64,000 nucleotides of DNA from Actinacidiphila guanduensis. Lineage in GTDB: Bacteria; Actinomycetota; Actinomycetes; Streptomycetales; Streptomycetaceae. Each line of letters opens with the position of its first letter. The first letter of the stretch is position 1. Below, in pieces: positions 1 to 9,071 of the stretch. A program made the translations under genes and the position numbers. The stretch covers positions 248,001 through 312,000 of the forward strand of contig NZ_FNIE01000011.1 in assembly GCF_900103985.1 (NCBI RefSeq), in the 5' to 3' direction. The notes under the pieces were generated by a model, which was given only the letters and a program-made list of their open reading frames with translations, was not told the origin of the DNA and searched no databases.

Positions 1-2256
1 ACCGTCAACATCCAGCACCTGGAGTCGCTGGGCGACGTGGTGGAGGCGATCACCGGGGTGCGGCAGCGCGAGACGGTGCCGGACGAGGTGGTGCGCCGCG
101 CCGACCAGATCGAGCTGGTCGACATGGACCCGCAGGCGCTGCGCCGCCGCCTGGCGCACGGCAACGTCTACGCCCCCGACAAGGTGGACGCCGCCCTCTC
201 GCACTACTTCCGTCCCGGCAACCTCACGGCGCTGCGCGAGCTGGCGCTGCTGTGGACGGCCGACCGGGTCGACGAGTACCTGCTGCGCTACCGGGCCGAG
301 CACGGCATCGCCGCCGCCTGGCAGGCCCGCGAGCGGATCGTGGTGGGCCTGAGCGGCGGTCCCGAGGGCGCCACACTGATACGGCGGGCGGCCCGCATCG
401 CCGCCAAGGGCTCGGGCAGCGAACTCCTGGCGGTGCACGTCGTGCGCTCCGACGGCCTGGCCGCCGCCTCGGGCAAGGACCTGGGCGCCCAGCGGCGCCT
501 GGTGGAGGACCTGGGCGGCAGCTACCACTCGGTGCTCGGCAACGACGTGCCCGCCGCCATGCTCGACTTCGCCCGTGGGGTGGACGCCACCCAGATCGTC
601 CTCGGCTCCAGCCGCCGCAAGGCGTGGCAGTACGCGCTCGGGCCCGGCGTCGGCGCCACGGTGGCCCGCGAGTCCGGCGACATCGACGTCCACATCGTCA
701 CCCACGAGCACGCCGCGGCGGGGCGGCCCCGGCTGCCGGGGCGGCTGCCGATCTCCCTGGGCACCAGCCGCGCGGTCGGCGGCTGGCTGCTGGGCCTGGC
801 CGGGCCGCCGCTGCTCACCTTGGTGCTGCGGGCGGGTTCGGGCGACCCGGGCCTGATCACCCCGCTGCTGCTCTTCCTCGCCCTGACCGTGGGCGCGGCC
901 CTGGTCGGCGGGGTCTTCCCGGCGATCGCCGCGGCGCTGGCGGGCTCGCTGCTGCTCAATTACTACTTCGCGCCGCCCACCCACACCTTCACCATCTCCG
1001 ACCCGCAGAACCTGCTGGCGCTGGCGATCTTCGTCGCGGTGGGCATCGCGGTGGCCTCCGTGGTGGACCTCGCGGCCCGCCGCGCCCAGCAGGCGGCCCG
1101 CAGCCGGGCCGAGTCGGAGATCCTCAGCCACCTGGCGGGCAGCGTGCTGCGCGGGGAGGACGCGGGCCGCAGCATTCCCGCGCTATTGGAGCGGGTCCGC
1201 GAGACCTTCGCGATGGAGTCGGTGGCGCTGCTGGAGCTGGCCGAGCCCGGCGAGGGGCGCCGCTGGCGGACCGCGGCTGCGGTCGGCGCCCACCCGGCCG
1301 CGTCGCCCGAGGACGCGGACGTGGAGGTGCCGGCCGGGGACCGGCTGGTGCTGGCGCTCGGCGGCCGGGTGCTGCCCGCCGCGGACCGCCGGGTGCTGGT
1401 CGCCTTCGCCGCCCAGACCGCGGCCCTGCTGGAGCGCCGCCGGCTCGCCGAGCAGGCCGAGGAGGCCCGCCGGCTCGCCGAGGCCAACCGGATCCGCACC
1501 GCGCTTCTGGCCGCTGTCTCGCACGACCTGCGCACGCCGCTGGCCGGCATCAAGGCCGCGGTCACCTCGCTGCGCTCGGACGAGGTGGAGTGGAGCGCGG
1601 AGGACGAGGCGGAGTTGCTGGCCGGGATCGAGACCGGCGCCGACCGGCTCAACCACCTGATCGGCAACCTGCTCGACATGAGCCGGCTGCGCACCGGCTC
1701 GGTGAGCCCGCTGCTGCGCGACATCGCGCTGGACGAGGTGGTGCCCGCCGCGCTGGCCGAGGTGCCGGCCGCGTCCGTGCGGCTCGACCTGCCGGAGGGG
1801 CTGCCGCTGGTGCGGGCCGACACCGGGCTGCTGGAGCGGGCGGTGGCCAACGTGGTGGAGAACGCGGTCAAGTACAGCCCGCCCGGCGCGCCCGTGGTGG
1901 TCAGGGCCGATCCGCTGCCGCTGCCGGCCGGGCCCCGCGTGGAGGTGCGGGTCATCGACCGCGGCCCGGGGGTGCCGGCCGAGGCCAGGGACCGTGTCTT
2001 CGAGCCCTTCCAGCGCTACGGCGACGCGCCCACCGCGGGCACCGGCGTGGGTCTCGGCCTGGCCGTCGCCCGCGGCTTCACCGAGGCCATGGGCGGCACC
2101 CTGACCGCCGAGGACACCCCGGGCGGCGGCCTGAGCATGGTCTTCACCCTTCCCGCCGGCGGCGCCGGGCCGGACGGCGCCGCCGTCCCCGAGGCCGGGC
2201 CCGACCCGGCGGCGGCCAACGATCCCGACCGGCGAAAGGCAGTGCCCGAACGATGA
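1..2256 (+). CDS. kdpD: Sensor histidine kinase KdpD, 5' end missing
   Basis: Membrane sensor kinase that controls the high-affinity Kdp potassium pump. The gene enters the window already in frame: the first codons read TVNIQHLESLGDVVEAITG, the conserved end of the KdpD N-terminal sensor domain (QRETVPDEVV and DQIELVDM follow). Next come a universal-stress-like domain (about visible residues 110-240), a DUF4118 block of four short membrane segments (about 255-360), a GAF-like region, the H-box SHDLRTPLAG with the phosphorylated His near visible residue 508, and an HATPase domain with the N-box NVVENAVKYS and GTGVGLGLAV. The N-terminal nucleotide-binding part lies outside the window. It overlaps kdpE by ATGA, so the two are translationally coupled. 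A proline/alanine-rich tail of about 35 residues follows the kinase domain. Confidence 0.96.
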   Translation, partial: TVNIQHLESLGDVVEAITGVRQRETVPDEVVRRADQIELVDMDPQALRRRLAHGNVYAPDKVDAALSHYFRPGNLTALRELALLWTADRVDEYLLRYRAEHGIAAAWQARERIVVGLSGGPEGATLIRRAARIAAKGSGSELLAVHVVRSDGLAAASGKDLGAQRRLVEDLGGSYHSVLGNDVPAAMLDFARGVDATQIVLGSSRRKAWQYALGPGVGATVARESGDIDVHIVTHEHAAAGRPRLPGRLPISLGTSRAVGGWLLGLAGPPLLTLVLRAGSGDPGLITPLLLFLALTVGAALVGGVFPAIAAALAGSLLLNYYFAPPTHTFTISDPQNLLALAIFVAVGIAVASVVDLAARRAQQAARSRAESEILSHLAGSVLRGEDAGRSIPALLERVRETFAMESVALLELAEPGEGRRWRTAAAVGAHPAASPEDADVEVPAGDRLVLALGGRVLPAADRRVLVAFAAQTAALLERRRLAEQAEEARRLAEANRIRTALLAAVSHDLRTPLAGIKAAVTSLRSDEVEWSAEDEAELLAGIETGADRLNHLIGNLLDMSRLRTGSVSPLLRDIALDEVVPAALAEVPAASVRLDLPEGLPLVRADTGLLERAVANVVENAVKYSPPGAPVVVRADPLPLPAGPRVEVRVIDRGPGVPAEARDRVFEPFQRYGDAPTAGTGVGLGLAVARGFTEAMGGTLTAEDTPGGGLSMVFTLPAGGAGPDGAAVPEAGPDPAAANDPDRRKAVPER

Positions 2257-2936
2257 CGCGGGTCCTGGTGGTGGACGACGAACCCCAACTCGTACGTGCC
2301 CTGGTGATCAACCTCAGGGCGCGCCACTACGAGGTGGATGCCGCGCCCGACGGCGCGGGCGCGCTGCGGCTGGCGGCCGCGCACAACCCCGATGTGGTGC
2401 TGCTCGACCTGAGCCTGCCCGACATGGACGGCGCCCAGGTGATCCGCGGGCTGCGCGGCTGGACGCGGGTGCCGATCATCGTGCTGTCCGCGCGGCACGC
2501 CTCCAAGGAGAAGGTGCAGGCGCTGGACGCCGGCGCCGACGACTACGTGACCAAGCCGTTCGGCATGGACGAGCTGCTGGCCCGGCTACGGGCCGCGGTG
2601 CGGCGGGCCGAGCCGGGCGGCTCCGGCGGGGACCAGGCCGTGATCGCCACCGAAGCGTTCACCGTCGACCTCGCGGCCAAGAAGGTGCGCTCGGACGGCG
2701 CGGACGTGCGGCTCACCCCGACCGAGTGGCACCTGCTGGAGGTGCTGGTCCGCAACCCCGGCCGCCTGGTCACCCAGACGCAGCTGCTCCAGGAGGTGTG
2801 GGGCCCCTCCTACCGCTCGGAGACCAACTACCTGCGCGTCTACCTCGCCCAGCTGCGCCGCAAGCTGGAACGCGACCCCTCCCGCCCCCGCCACCTGATC
2901 ACGGAACCGGGCATGGGCTACCGCTTCGAGCCGTGA
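2253..2936 (+). CDS. kdpE: Response regulator KdpE (OmpR family)
   Basis: Cytoplasmic DNA-binding partner of KdpD; when phosphorylated it activates kdp pump genes, which are not in this window. The 227-residue protein has a receiver domain with the acidic pair DD at 8-9, the phospho-acceptor Asp52 in LLDLSLPD, the switch Lys in DDYVTKPFG, and an OmpR/PhoB winged helix (LTPTEWHLLEVLVRNPGRLVT ... RRKLERDPSRP) at about 130-225. The ATG overlaps the kdpD stop (ATGA). The length is normal for the family. It ends 42 bp from the convergent permease gene. Confidence 0.96.
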   Translation: MTRVLVVDDEPQLVRALVINLRARHYEVDAAPDGAGALRLAAAHNPDVVLLDLSLPDMDGAQVIRGLRGWTRVPIIVLSARHASKEKVQALDAGADDYVTKPFGMDELLARLRAAVRRAEPGGSGGDQAVIATEAFTVDLAAKKVRSDGADVRLTPTEWHLLEVLVRNPGRLVTQTQLLQEVWGPSYRSETNYLRVYLAQLRRKLERDPSRPRHLITEPGMGYRFEP

Positions 2937-2978
2937 GGAGCGCGGACGCGCCTTTCGGACGGTCAGGTCGCGGCCGGG

Positions 2979-3683
2979 TCATACGGTCAGGCGGCGGATC
3001 GTGGCGAAGGCACCGGCGAGCAGCACCGCGACGGCGGCCGCGAGGACGCCGGTGACCCCGGCGGCGGTCAGGGCGGTGAGGAAGCGGCCGATGTCCCGCC
3101 AGCCGTGCGCCCAGGTCGCCGCGACCGCGGCCACCGCGAGCACGCCGAGCTGGGCGGCGCCGAAGACCGCGGTGCCGAGGAAACCCGCCCGGCGGAACAC
3201 CAGTCCGTACCACATCCCGTAGACGAACATCAGGACGAAGGCCGTGGCGGCGGTGAGCCACGACAGGTACCAGGGGCCGTCGAGCAGGTACGGGATGCGG
3301 AAGTAGGCCATGCGGATGCCCCAGCCGCCGGTGGCGCGCTCGACGGCCTGGCCGGCTGCCACGACGAGCCCGAAGCACACGGCCAGCGCGAGCGCCAGCG
3401 CGGTGACGCCGAGGAAGTACGTGCGGCGGCTGACGCCGAGGGCGAGTGCGAGCGGCAGGGCGCGGGCGACGGACTGCACGCCGGCGGCGAAGACGACGAG
3501 GAAGACCGCGGCCAGGCCGCCCACCCAGCGGTGGTTCGCGTGGCCGGCCGGGGTGAGTTCGAGGACGACCACGTCCAGGGCGAAGGCGAAGGCCGCCCAG
3601 CCCCAGGGCATCGCGAGGTAGGTGACGCGATCCTGGAGCAGGTAGCGCACGACGGTGCCGACGGGGGTGGGGCCGGTGCGCAT
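2979..3683 (-). CDS. ABC transporter permease of a GntR/YtrA-type operon
   Basis: Integral membrane protein of 234 residues with about six hydrophobic segments (for example WAAFAFALDVVVLELT, GLAAVFLVVFAAGVQ, YFLGVTALALALAVCFG, TAATAFVLMFVYGMW). I chose ATG at 3683 because it shares a base with the ATPase stop codon (TGATG), the usual coupling in such operons. It is the third gene of a regulator-ATPase-permease operon. Such small exporters in Gram-positive bacteria are often linked to cell-envelope stress or antimicrobial resistance; the substrate cannot be read from the sequence. Confidence 0.85.
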   Translation of the reverse strand: MRTGPTPVGTVVRYLLQDRVTYLAMPWGWAAFAFALDVVVLELTPAGHANHRWVGGLAAVFLVVFAAGVQSVARALPLALALGVSRRTYFLGVTALALALAVCFGLVVAAGQAVERATGGWGIRMAYFRIPYLLDGPWYLSWLTAATAFVLMFVYGMWYGLVFRRAGFLGTAVFGAAQLGVLAVAAVAATWAHGWRDIGRFLTALTAAGVTGVLAAAVAVLLAGAFATIRRLTV

Positions 3684-4579
3684 CACGAGGCCCTCGCCGT
3701 CGTCAGGCCGGACTCGGGCCGCTCGGCCGCGAGGACGGCGAGCTGCTGGAGGGTGACCTCCTCCAGACGCAGCCGAAGGTGCTCGGCGAGTTCGCGGTCG
3801 CGCGGGTCGAGCCGGCCGAGCATCACCGTCCTGGTCTGCCCGCCCATCGTGCGCCACCCCAGCGTCTCGCGGCCGGCGACGAACCGCTCCACGCCGCCGG
3901 CCGGGCCGGTGACGGCCGTCGCGGCTCCCCGCAGGTCGTCGGTGCCGGTGTCGAGGACGAGCCGGCCGCGGTCCAGCACCAGCACCCGCTCCAGCAGGTC
4001 GGCGGCCTCGTCGACGAGGTGGGTGGAGAGCAGGATGCAGCGCGGATGAGCGGTGTAGTCGGCGAGCAGCTGGTCGTAGAAGAACGTGCGGGCCACCGCG
4101 TCCAGCCCGGCGTACGGCTCGTCGAACAGGGTGAGTTCGGCGCGGGCCGCCAGCCCCAGGACGATGCCGAGCGCGGTGCGCATGCCGCGCGAGAGCTTCT
4201 TGACCTGCCGGGCGGGCGGCAGTTCGTAGGCGTCCAGCAGGGTGCGGGCCAGTTCCGCGTCCCAGCGCGGGTAGAGCAGCGCGGCCGACGCGATCACCTG
4301 CCGCACCCGCAGGTCCGGGTACGTCTGGTCCTCGCGGATCAGGATCATCCGGCGCAGCACCGCGTCGTTCTCCAACGGCGCGGCCCCGAACACGTGCACC
4401 CGCCCGGCGCCGGGCAGTTCCTGCCCGGCCAGGATGCGCAGCAGCGTGGTCTTGCCCGCGCCGTTGCGCCCCACCAGACCCGCGATACAAGGGCTTTCCA
4501 GCTCGAAGCCGACCCCGGCCAGCGCCCGGTGGTCCCGGTACCGCCGCTCCAGCCCGGCCACGGAGACCACCGCGCTCAT
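3683..4579 (-). CDS. ABC transporter ATP-binding protein
   Basis: Cytoplasmic ATPase of 298 residues that powers the neighbouring permease. It has a Walker A motif (GRNGAGKTT, about residue 36), the Q-loop region, a variant signature motif (LSRGMRTALG instead of LSGGQ) and Walker B (ELTLFDEPYAGLD) with an H-loop (LLSTHLVDEAA). The C-terminal 90 residues are a regulatory extension typical of exporters of the YtrB/CcmA type. The start overlaps the GntR stop (ATGA at 4576-4579), so all three genes are coupled. Confidence 0.92.
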   Translation of the reverse strand: MSAVVSVAGLERRYRDHRALAGVGFELESPCIAGLVGRNGAGKTTLLRILAGQELPGAGRVHVFGAAPLENDAVLRRMILIREDQTYPDLRVRQVIASAALLYPRWDAELARTLLDAYELPPARQVKKLSRGMRTALGIVLGLAARAELTLFDEPYAGLDAVARTFFYDQLLADYTAHPRCILLSTHLVDEAADLLERVLVLDRGRLVLDTGTDDLRGAATAVTGPAGGVERFVAGRETLGWRTMGGQTRTVMLGRLDPRDRELAEHLRLRLEEVTLQQLAVLAAERPESGLTTARAS

Positions 4580-4968
4580 GCCCCGCCTCCTGCCGTGACC
4601 CGGGCCGAGGCCGCCTCGTCCCGCACCAGCCCGACCACTTCGTCGGCGCCCATCCCGAGCCGCGCCGCCTCGACCACCAGCGGCCGCACGAACCGCTCGG
4701 CGAACCGCCGCCGCCGCGCCGCCACGAGCCGCTCCCGCGCTCCCTCGACCACGAACATCCCGACCCCCCGCCGCTTCTCCACCAGCCCCTCGTCCGCCAG
4801 CAGGGTCAGGCTCCGCGCGGCAGTGGCGGGGTTCACCCGGTAGAACGCCGCCAGCTCATTGCTCGACGCCACCCGCTCCCCCTCGCCGACCGCCCCGTCG
4901 GCGATCCGATCGGCCAACTCCCCTGCGATCCGCACGAAGATGGGCCCCCCGTCCTCATAAAGCTGCAC
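4576..4968 (-). CDS. GntR-family regulator, YtrA subfamily
   Basis: A 130-residue repressor with an N-terminal winged helix (PIFVRIAGELADRI ... ASSNELAAFYRVNPATAARS ... KRRGVGMFV) and a short helical C-terminal part; this short form is the YtrA subfamily, which usually represses an adjacent ABC transporter operon. The chosen start is GTG at 4968, preceded by a good GAAGGAGGAAGC ribosome binding site; longer in-frame extensions run through the operator and are rejected. It is the first gene of the operon and is probably autoregulated through the palindrome 27 bp upstream. Confidence 0.92.
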   Translation of the reverse strand: MQLYEDGGPIFVRIAGELADRIADGAVGEGERVASSNELAAFYRVNPATAARSLTLLADEGLVEKRRGVGMFVVEGARERLVAARRRRFAERFVRPLVVEAARLGMGADEVVGLVRDEAASARVTAGGGA

Positions 4969-4994
4969 GCTTCCTCCTTCGCTTCTCTGGTTCC

Positions 4995-5010
4995 TTACCC
5001 TAGTGGGTAA
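4995..5010. promoter_or_regulatory. Palindromic operator in front of the GntR operon
   Basis: TTACCC-TAGT-GGGTAA is a perfect 6+6 inverted repeat with a 4-base spacer, 27 bp upstream of the GntR start. A weaker outer pair GGTTC/GAACC (4989-4993, 5016-5020) flanks it. Position and symmetry suggest the autoregulatory site of the GntR/YtrA repressor; binding is inferred. Confidence 0.6.
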
Positions 5011-5474
5011 CCACTGAACCACCAAGCCGCTGAGGTAGTCCGCGCCAAGGCGCCGCGGGCACGAAGGGCGCGGGGTGGGGGCCCCGTGAGCGTGAGGGTT
5101 CCGGGTGGGGGTGCCCGTGGGCGTGAACCAGCGGGAGGTGAAAAGCCCTGGAGCCGAAGGGCGCGTCGCTGTCGAAAGGGAGAACACGCGGAGGTTTCCG
5201 AGGAACGAGGAAACCGAGCATGATCGACTGTCGACAACGACTCCAGCGCCCGGAGGCGGAAGGGCGTCCAAAAAGAGGGGGGAATGGCCGCCGAACACCG
5301 AAGACGGCCACACCCGGGGGCCCCGTAGGAGCAGCGGCTCCCCCGGGGTCCCCGTGAGCCCGAGTCCAACGCCCCCCAGCTGTGCCCCGAATGGCCCTGC
5401 TCGCATTCCTTCCGTACCGGGGACCCTAAGCACGTAACCCGGCCCCACTCCCCATTCCCACGGAGGATTTCGCG
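5011..5474. other. Intergenic region upstream of phosphoketolase with hairpins
   Basis: No gene is supported here. On the plus strand it leads into the phosphoketolase gene and ends with GGAGGATTTCGCG before its ATG. It holds a 7-bp inverted repeat GGTTTCC/GGAAACC (5193-5199 and 5209-5215, 9-base loop), and a second weaker pair GGCTC/GAGCC near 5336-5360. These may form structures in a long 5' leader, but no terminator with a T-run and no convincing promoter were seen. Confidence 0.4.
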
Positions 5475-7868
5475 ATGGCCACCGGTCTGACCGACGCCGC
5501 ACCTGCCACCGCTGTGTCGCAGGAAGAGCTGGACGCCCTGGACGCGCACTGGCGGGCGGCGAACTACCTGGCCGTGGGCCAGATCTACCTGCTGGACGGC
5601 AACCCGCTGCTCACCGAGCCGCTGCGCGCGGAGCACGTCAAGCCGCGGCTGCTGGGCCACTGGGGCACCTCGCCGGGGCTGAACCTCGTGCACACCCACC
5701 TCAACCGCGTCGTGCGCAACCGGGATCTGGACCTGATCTGCGTGTGGGGCCCCGGGCACGGCGGCCCCGCGGTGCTGGCGAACTCGTGGCTGGACGGCAC
5801 GTACACGCAGACGTACCCCGACATCACCCGCGACGGCACCGGCATGGGCCGGCTCTTCCGGCAGTTCTCCTTCCCCGGCGGGGTGCCCTCGCACGTGGCG
5901 CCCGAGACGCCCGGCTCGATCCACGAGGGCGGCGAGCTCGGCTACTCCCTCGCGCACGCCTACGGCGCCGCCTTCGACAACCCCGGCCTTGTGGTGGCCT
6001 GCGTGATCGGTGACGGCGAGGCCGAGACGGGGCCACTGGCCACCTCCTGGCACGGCAACAAGTTCCTGGACCCCGTGCACGACGGCGCCGTGCTGCCCGT
6101 GCTGCACCTCAACGGCTACAAGATCGCCAACCCCACCGTGCTGGCCCGCATGCCCGAGGCCGAGCTGGACGAGCTGCTGCGCGGCTACGGTCACGACCCG
6201 ATCCACGTCACCGGTGACGACCCGGCGCGGGTGCACCGGGCGATGGCGGCCGCGCTGGACACCGCGCTGGACCGGATCGCCGCGCTGCAGCGGGCGGCCC
6301 GCGAGGAGGGGTCGGCCGAGCGGCCGCGCTGGCCGGTGATCGTGCTGCGCACACCCAAGGGCTGGACGGGCCCGGCCGAGGTGGACGGCCTGCCGGTGGA
6401 GGGCACGTGGCGGGCGCATCAGGTGCCGCTGGCGGAGGTGCGGACGAACCCGGTGCACCTGCGGCAGTTGGAGGAGTGGCTGCGCTCGTACCGGCCCGAG
6501 GAGCTGTTCGACGCGGACGGGCGGCCGCGCGAGCAGGTGCTGGCGTGCCTGCCCGAGGGGGAGCGCCGGCTGGGGGCGAACCCGCATGCCAACGGCGGCC
6601 TGCTGCTGCGGGCGCTGCCGCTGCGGGACCTGGACGGCTTCGCGGTGCCGGTGGACAAGCCGGGCGCGGTGCTGCACGAGCCGACCCGGGTGCTCGGCCG
6701 CTACCTGGAGCAGGTGATGGCCGACACCGCGGAGCGCCGCGACTTCCGCATCGTCGGCCCCGACGAGACGGCCTCCAACCGGCTGGACGCGGTGTACCAG
6801 GCGACCGGGAAGGCGTGGCAGGCCGAGGAGCTGCCGGTCGACGAGCATCTGGACCGGCACGGCCGGGTGATGGAGATCCTCTCCGAACACACCTGCCAGG
6901 GCTGGCTGGAGGGCTATCTGCTCACCGGCCGGCACGGGTTGTTCTCCTGCTACGAGGCCTTCGTGCACATCGTGGACTCCATGGCGAACCAGCACATCAA
7001 GTGGCTGCGCACCACCCGGCGGCTGCCCTGGCGGCGGCCGATCGCCTCCCTCAACTACCTGCTGACGTCGCACGTGTGGCGCCAGGACCACAACGGCTTC
7101 TCGCACCAGGACCCCGGCTTCATCGACCACATCCTCAACAAGTCGCCCGAGGCGGTGCGGGTCTACCTGCCGCCGGACACCAACACCCTGCTGTCGGTGG
7201 CCGAGCACGTGCTGAACTCGCGCGACTACGTCAACGTCGTGGTGGCCGGCAAGCAACCGTGCCTGGACTGGCTGACGATGGACCAGGCGCGGGCGCACTG
7301 CGCGCGGGGCGCCGGCATGTGGGAGTTCGCCGGCACCGACGACGGCACCCGCGAGCCGGACGTGGTGCTCGCCTGCGCAGGCGACGTCCCCACCCAGGAG
7401 ACCCTGGCGGCGGCCCAGTTGCTCCGCCGCCACCTGCCGCGGCTGGCGGTGCGGGTGGTCAACGTCGTGGACCTGGCCCGGCTGCTGCCCCACGAGGAGC
7501 ACCCGCACGGCATGACGGACGCGGAGTACGACGCGCTGTTCACGCCCGACAAGCCGGTGATCTTCGCCTACCACGGCTACCCGTGGCTGATCCACCGGCT
7601 GGCCTACCGGCGCACCGGGCACGCCCAGTTGCACGTGCGCGGGTACAAGGAGATCGGCACGACCACCACGCCGTTCGACATGGTGGTGCGCAACGACCTG
7701 GACCGCTACCGGCTGGTGATGGACGTCATCGACCGCACGCCCGGCCTCGCGGTGACGGCCGCTCCGCTGCGCCAGCGCATGGAGGACACCCGCCTGCGCC
7801 ACCACGCCTGGATCCGCGAGTACGGCACGGACCTGCCGGAGGTGGCGGACTGGCGCTGGGAGGGCTGA
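5475..7868 (+). CDS. xfp: Xylulose-5-phosphate/fructose-6-phosphate phosphoketolase
   Basis: Thiamine-diphosphate enzyme that splits xylulose 5-phosphate (and usually fructose 6-phosphate) with phosphate to give acetyl phosphate plus glyceraldehyde 3-phosphate (or erythrose 4-phosphate). The 797-residue length is normal for the family. Visible motifs are the N-terminal HWGTSPGLNLVHTHLNR and GPGHGGPA, the ThDP-binding GDGEAETGPLATSWHGNKF, LHLNGYKIANPT, VLRTPKGWTGP, and in the second half NYLLTSHVWRQDHNGFSHQDPGF. The start ATG has a clear GGAGG site 8 bases upstream. It stands alone between an intergenic leader and a convergent gene. It would feed acetyl phosphate/acetyl-CoA from pentose phosphates. 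Confidence 0.97.
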   Translation: MATGLTDAAPATAVSQEELDALDAHWRAANYLAVGQIYLLDGNPLLTEPLRAEHVKPRLLGHWGTSPGLNLVHTHLNRVVRNRDLDLICVWGPGHGGPAVLANSWLDGTYTQTYPDITRDGTGMGRLFRQFSFPGGVPSHVAPETPGSIHEGGELGYSLAHAYGAAFDNPGLVVACVIGDGEAETGPLATSWHGNKFLDPVHDGAVLPVLHLNGYKIANPTVLARMPEAELDELLRGYGHDPIHVTGDDPARVHRAMAAALDTALDRIAALQRAAREEGSAERPRWPVIVLRTPKGWTGPAEVDGLPVEGTWRAHQVPLAEVRTNPVHLRQLEEWLRSYRPEELFDADGRPREQVLACLPEGERRLGANPHANGGLLLRALPLRDLDGFAVPVDKPGAVLHEPTRVLGRYLEQVMADTAERRDFRIVGPDETASNRLDAVYQATGKAWQAEELPVDEHLDRHGRVMEILSEHTCQGWLEGYLLTGRHGLFSCYEAFVHIVDSMANQHIKWLRTTRRLPWRRPIASLNYLLTSHVWRQDHNGFSHQDPGFIDHILNKSPEAVRVYLPPDTNTLLSVAEHVLNSRDYVNVVVAGKQPCLDWLTMDQARAHCARGAGMWEFAGTDDGTREPDVVLACAGDVPTQETLAAAQLLRRHLPRLAVRVVNVVDLARLLPHEEHPHGMTDAEYDALFTPDKPVIFAYHGYPWLIHRLAYRRTGHAQLHVRGYKEIGTTTTPFDMVVRNDLDRYRLVMDVIDRTPGLAVTAAPLRQRMEDTRLRHHAWIREYGTDLPEVADWRWEG

Positions 7869-7959
7869 ACTCGCCCCTCCTACGGGCTGCTTGGGGCAGG
7901 GCTCCGCACCGGTGACGGTACGGGCCCCGCCCCCGCGCCGTGCTGTACGGGCCCCGCCG

Positions 7960-8826
7960 TCACGCGGCGGCCGCGGCCACCGTACGCAGGAAGGCCGCCA
8001 CCGCCCCCGGGGCCGGGGGGAGTTCGGGGTTCCAGGGCAGCGCGGTGGCCGTGGCGGTGAGGTGCCGCCAGGTGGGCAGCGCGGCCAGCTCGGCGCGGGG
8101 AGTGGCGTTGGCGCGGGTGTCGGTGAGGAGCAGGGCGTTGCCGGCGGCGATGTCGCGCAGGGCGTCCCAGCCGACCGTGCGCCAGTTGACACCCGCGCCC
8201 GGGCCCGGATCAGCCAGCGGCAGGCCGAGTTCGGTGAGGCGGCGCAGCTCGGGCCAGGTGGCGGGGCGGGCGATGTGGACCTGGTCGGGTCCCGCAGGGG
8301 AGAGGGCGAGCGCGCGGGGAGCGCGGCCGCGGGCCACCGTCGAGCGCAACTCCTCCTCGGCGGCGGCCAGTTCGCCGCGGCCCGGATGGGTCCCGGCGCC
8401 GAGTGCGGCGGCCAGCGCGGCGAATCGGCCCACGATGGCGCCCAGATCGGCCTCGCCGCCCACGCCCAGCGCGGCCACCGGCACACCGGCCGCGTCGGCC
8501 GCCGGCTCGGCCACCGCGTAGGCGGCCTTGCCGTCGTAGGTGACGTCCACGACGAGGTCGGCGCCCGACTCGCGCAGCCGCGCCTCTTCCAGGTCGGCGC
8601 CCCGGCCGAGGTAGGGCACCGCCGTCAGGTCCAGCCCGCCGGACTTGGCGGGGTCGGGCGCCGCGGGGTCGTCGTGGCCGGAGCCGTAGACCGCGACCGG
8701 GTGCAGCCCGTACTCGGCCAGCGCCGCCGCCGCACGCACGTACGCGACGACGCGCGGGGCGCCGGAGCCGGACGCCTCGCGCCCCCTGTCGTCGGTGAAC
8801 CGCCACTTCCGAAGATCGTCCGCCAT
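7960..8826 (-). CDS. Cytoplasmic siderophore-binding-protein-like (TroA fold) protein
   Basis: A 288-residue protein resembling periplasmic binding proteins of iron-siderophore ABC transporters (Peripla_BP_2/TroA fold): RVVAYVRAAAALAEYGLHPVAVYG, PYLGRGADLEEARLRESGADLVVDVTYDG, and a late-domain helix set. It has no signal peptide or lipobox: the chosen ATG at 8826 follows GGGGAGCGGAC, and upstream in-frame extension is arginine/proline-rich shadow sequence. No transporter genes adjoin it. Soluble versions of this family occur in Streptomyces; the role is unknown, with cytosolic ligand or siderophore handling as a guess. It is divergent from the organosulfur operon. Confidence 0.7.
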   Translation of the reverse strand: MADDLRKWRFTDDRGREASGSGAPRVVAYVRAAAALAEYGLHPVAVYGSGHDDPAAPDPAKSGGLDLTAVPYLGRGADLEEARLRESGADLVVDVTYDGKAAYAVAEPAADAAGVPVAALGVGGEADLGAIVGRFAALAAALGAGTHPGRGELAAAEEELRSTVARGRAPRALALSPAGPDQVHIARPATWPELRRLTELGLPLADPGPGAGVNWRTVGWDALRDIAAGNALLLTDTRANATPRAELAALPTWRHLTATATALPWNPELPPAPGAVAAFLRTVAAAAA

Positions 8827-9008
8827 GTCCGCTCCCCTTCGCCGACGCGGTCGCCACCTCCCACCCTGCGCCCCCCAACCCGCCGCGGACAAGGGCGCGT
8901 TCGGGCACCCGCGGGGCCGCGTCGGAGGCCGTCCGGACGCCGAACGGGGCGGGTCGTGGCCCTGCCGGGGCGGCGCAACGGCCACGGGGAGCGATCGATC
9001 AGGGAAGG

Positions 9009-9024
9009 TGATCGGTCCCGATCA
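9009..9024. promoter_or_regulatory. Inverted repeat upstream of the leader-peptide promoter
   Basis: TGATCGG-TC-CCGATCA is a perfect 7+7 inverted repeat ending 11 bp before the proposed -35 box; another GATCGATCA lies just upstream (8993-9001). It could be the operator for the sulfur operon's transcriptional regulator (possibly the LysR protein at 19019-19879), but no binding evidence exists. Confidence 0.4.
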
Positions 9025-9034
9025 GGAATCAGCG

Positions 9035-9064
9035 TTGGACGCCGGGCGCCTTGTGCTGCATGCT
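9035..9064 (+). promoter_or_regulatory. Candidate promoter of the organosulfur operon
   Basis: TTGGAC (9035-9040) and CATGCT (9059-9064) are separated by 18 bases and would start transcription near 9071-9072, exactly at the leader ATG. This would make the leader peptide mRNA leaderless, as is common for actinobacterial uORFs. Prediction only. Confidence 0.4.
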
Positions 9065-9071
9065 TCCAGGC

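Noticed and set aside
4995..8486. Minus-strand open frame of over 1100 codons across the phosphoketolase gene
   Set aside because: It is the antisense of a clear phosphoketolase gene; the translation is Arg/His/Val-rich with no family motif, an artefact of high GC.
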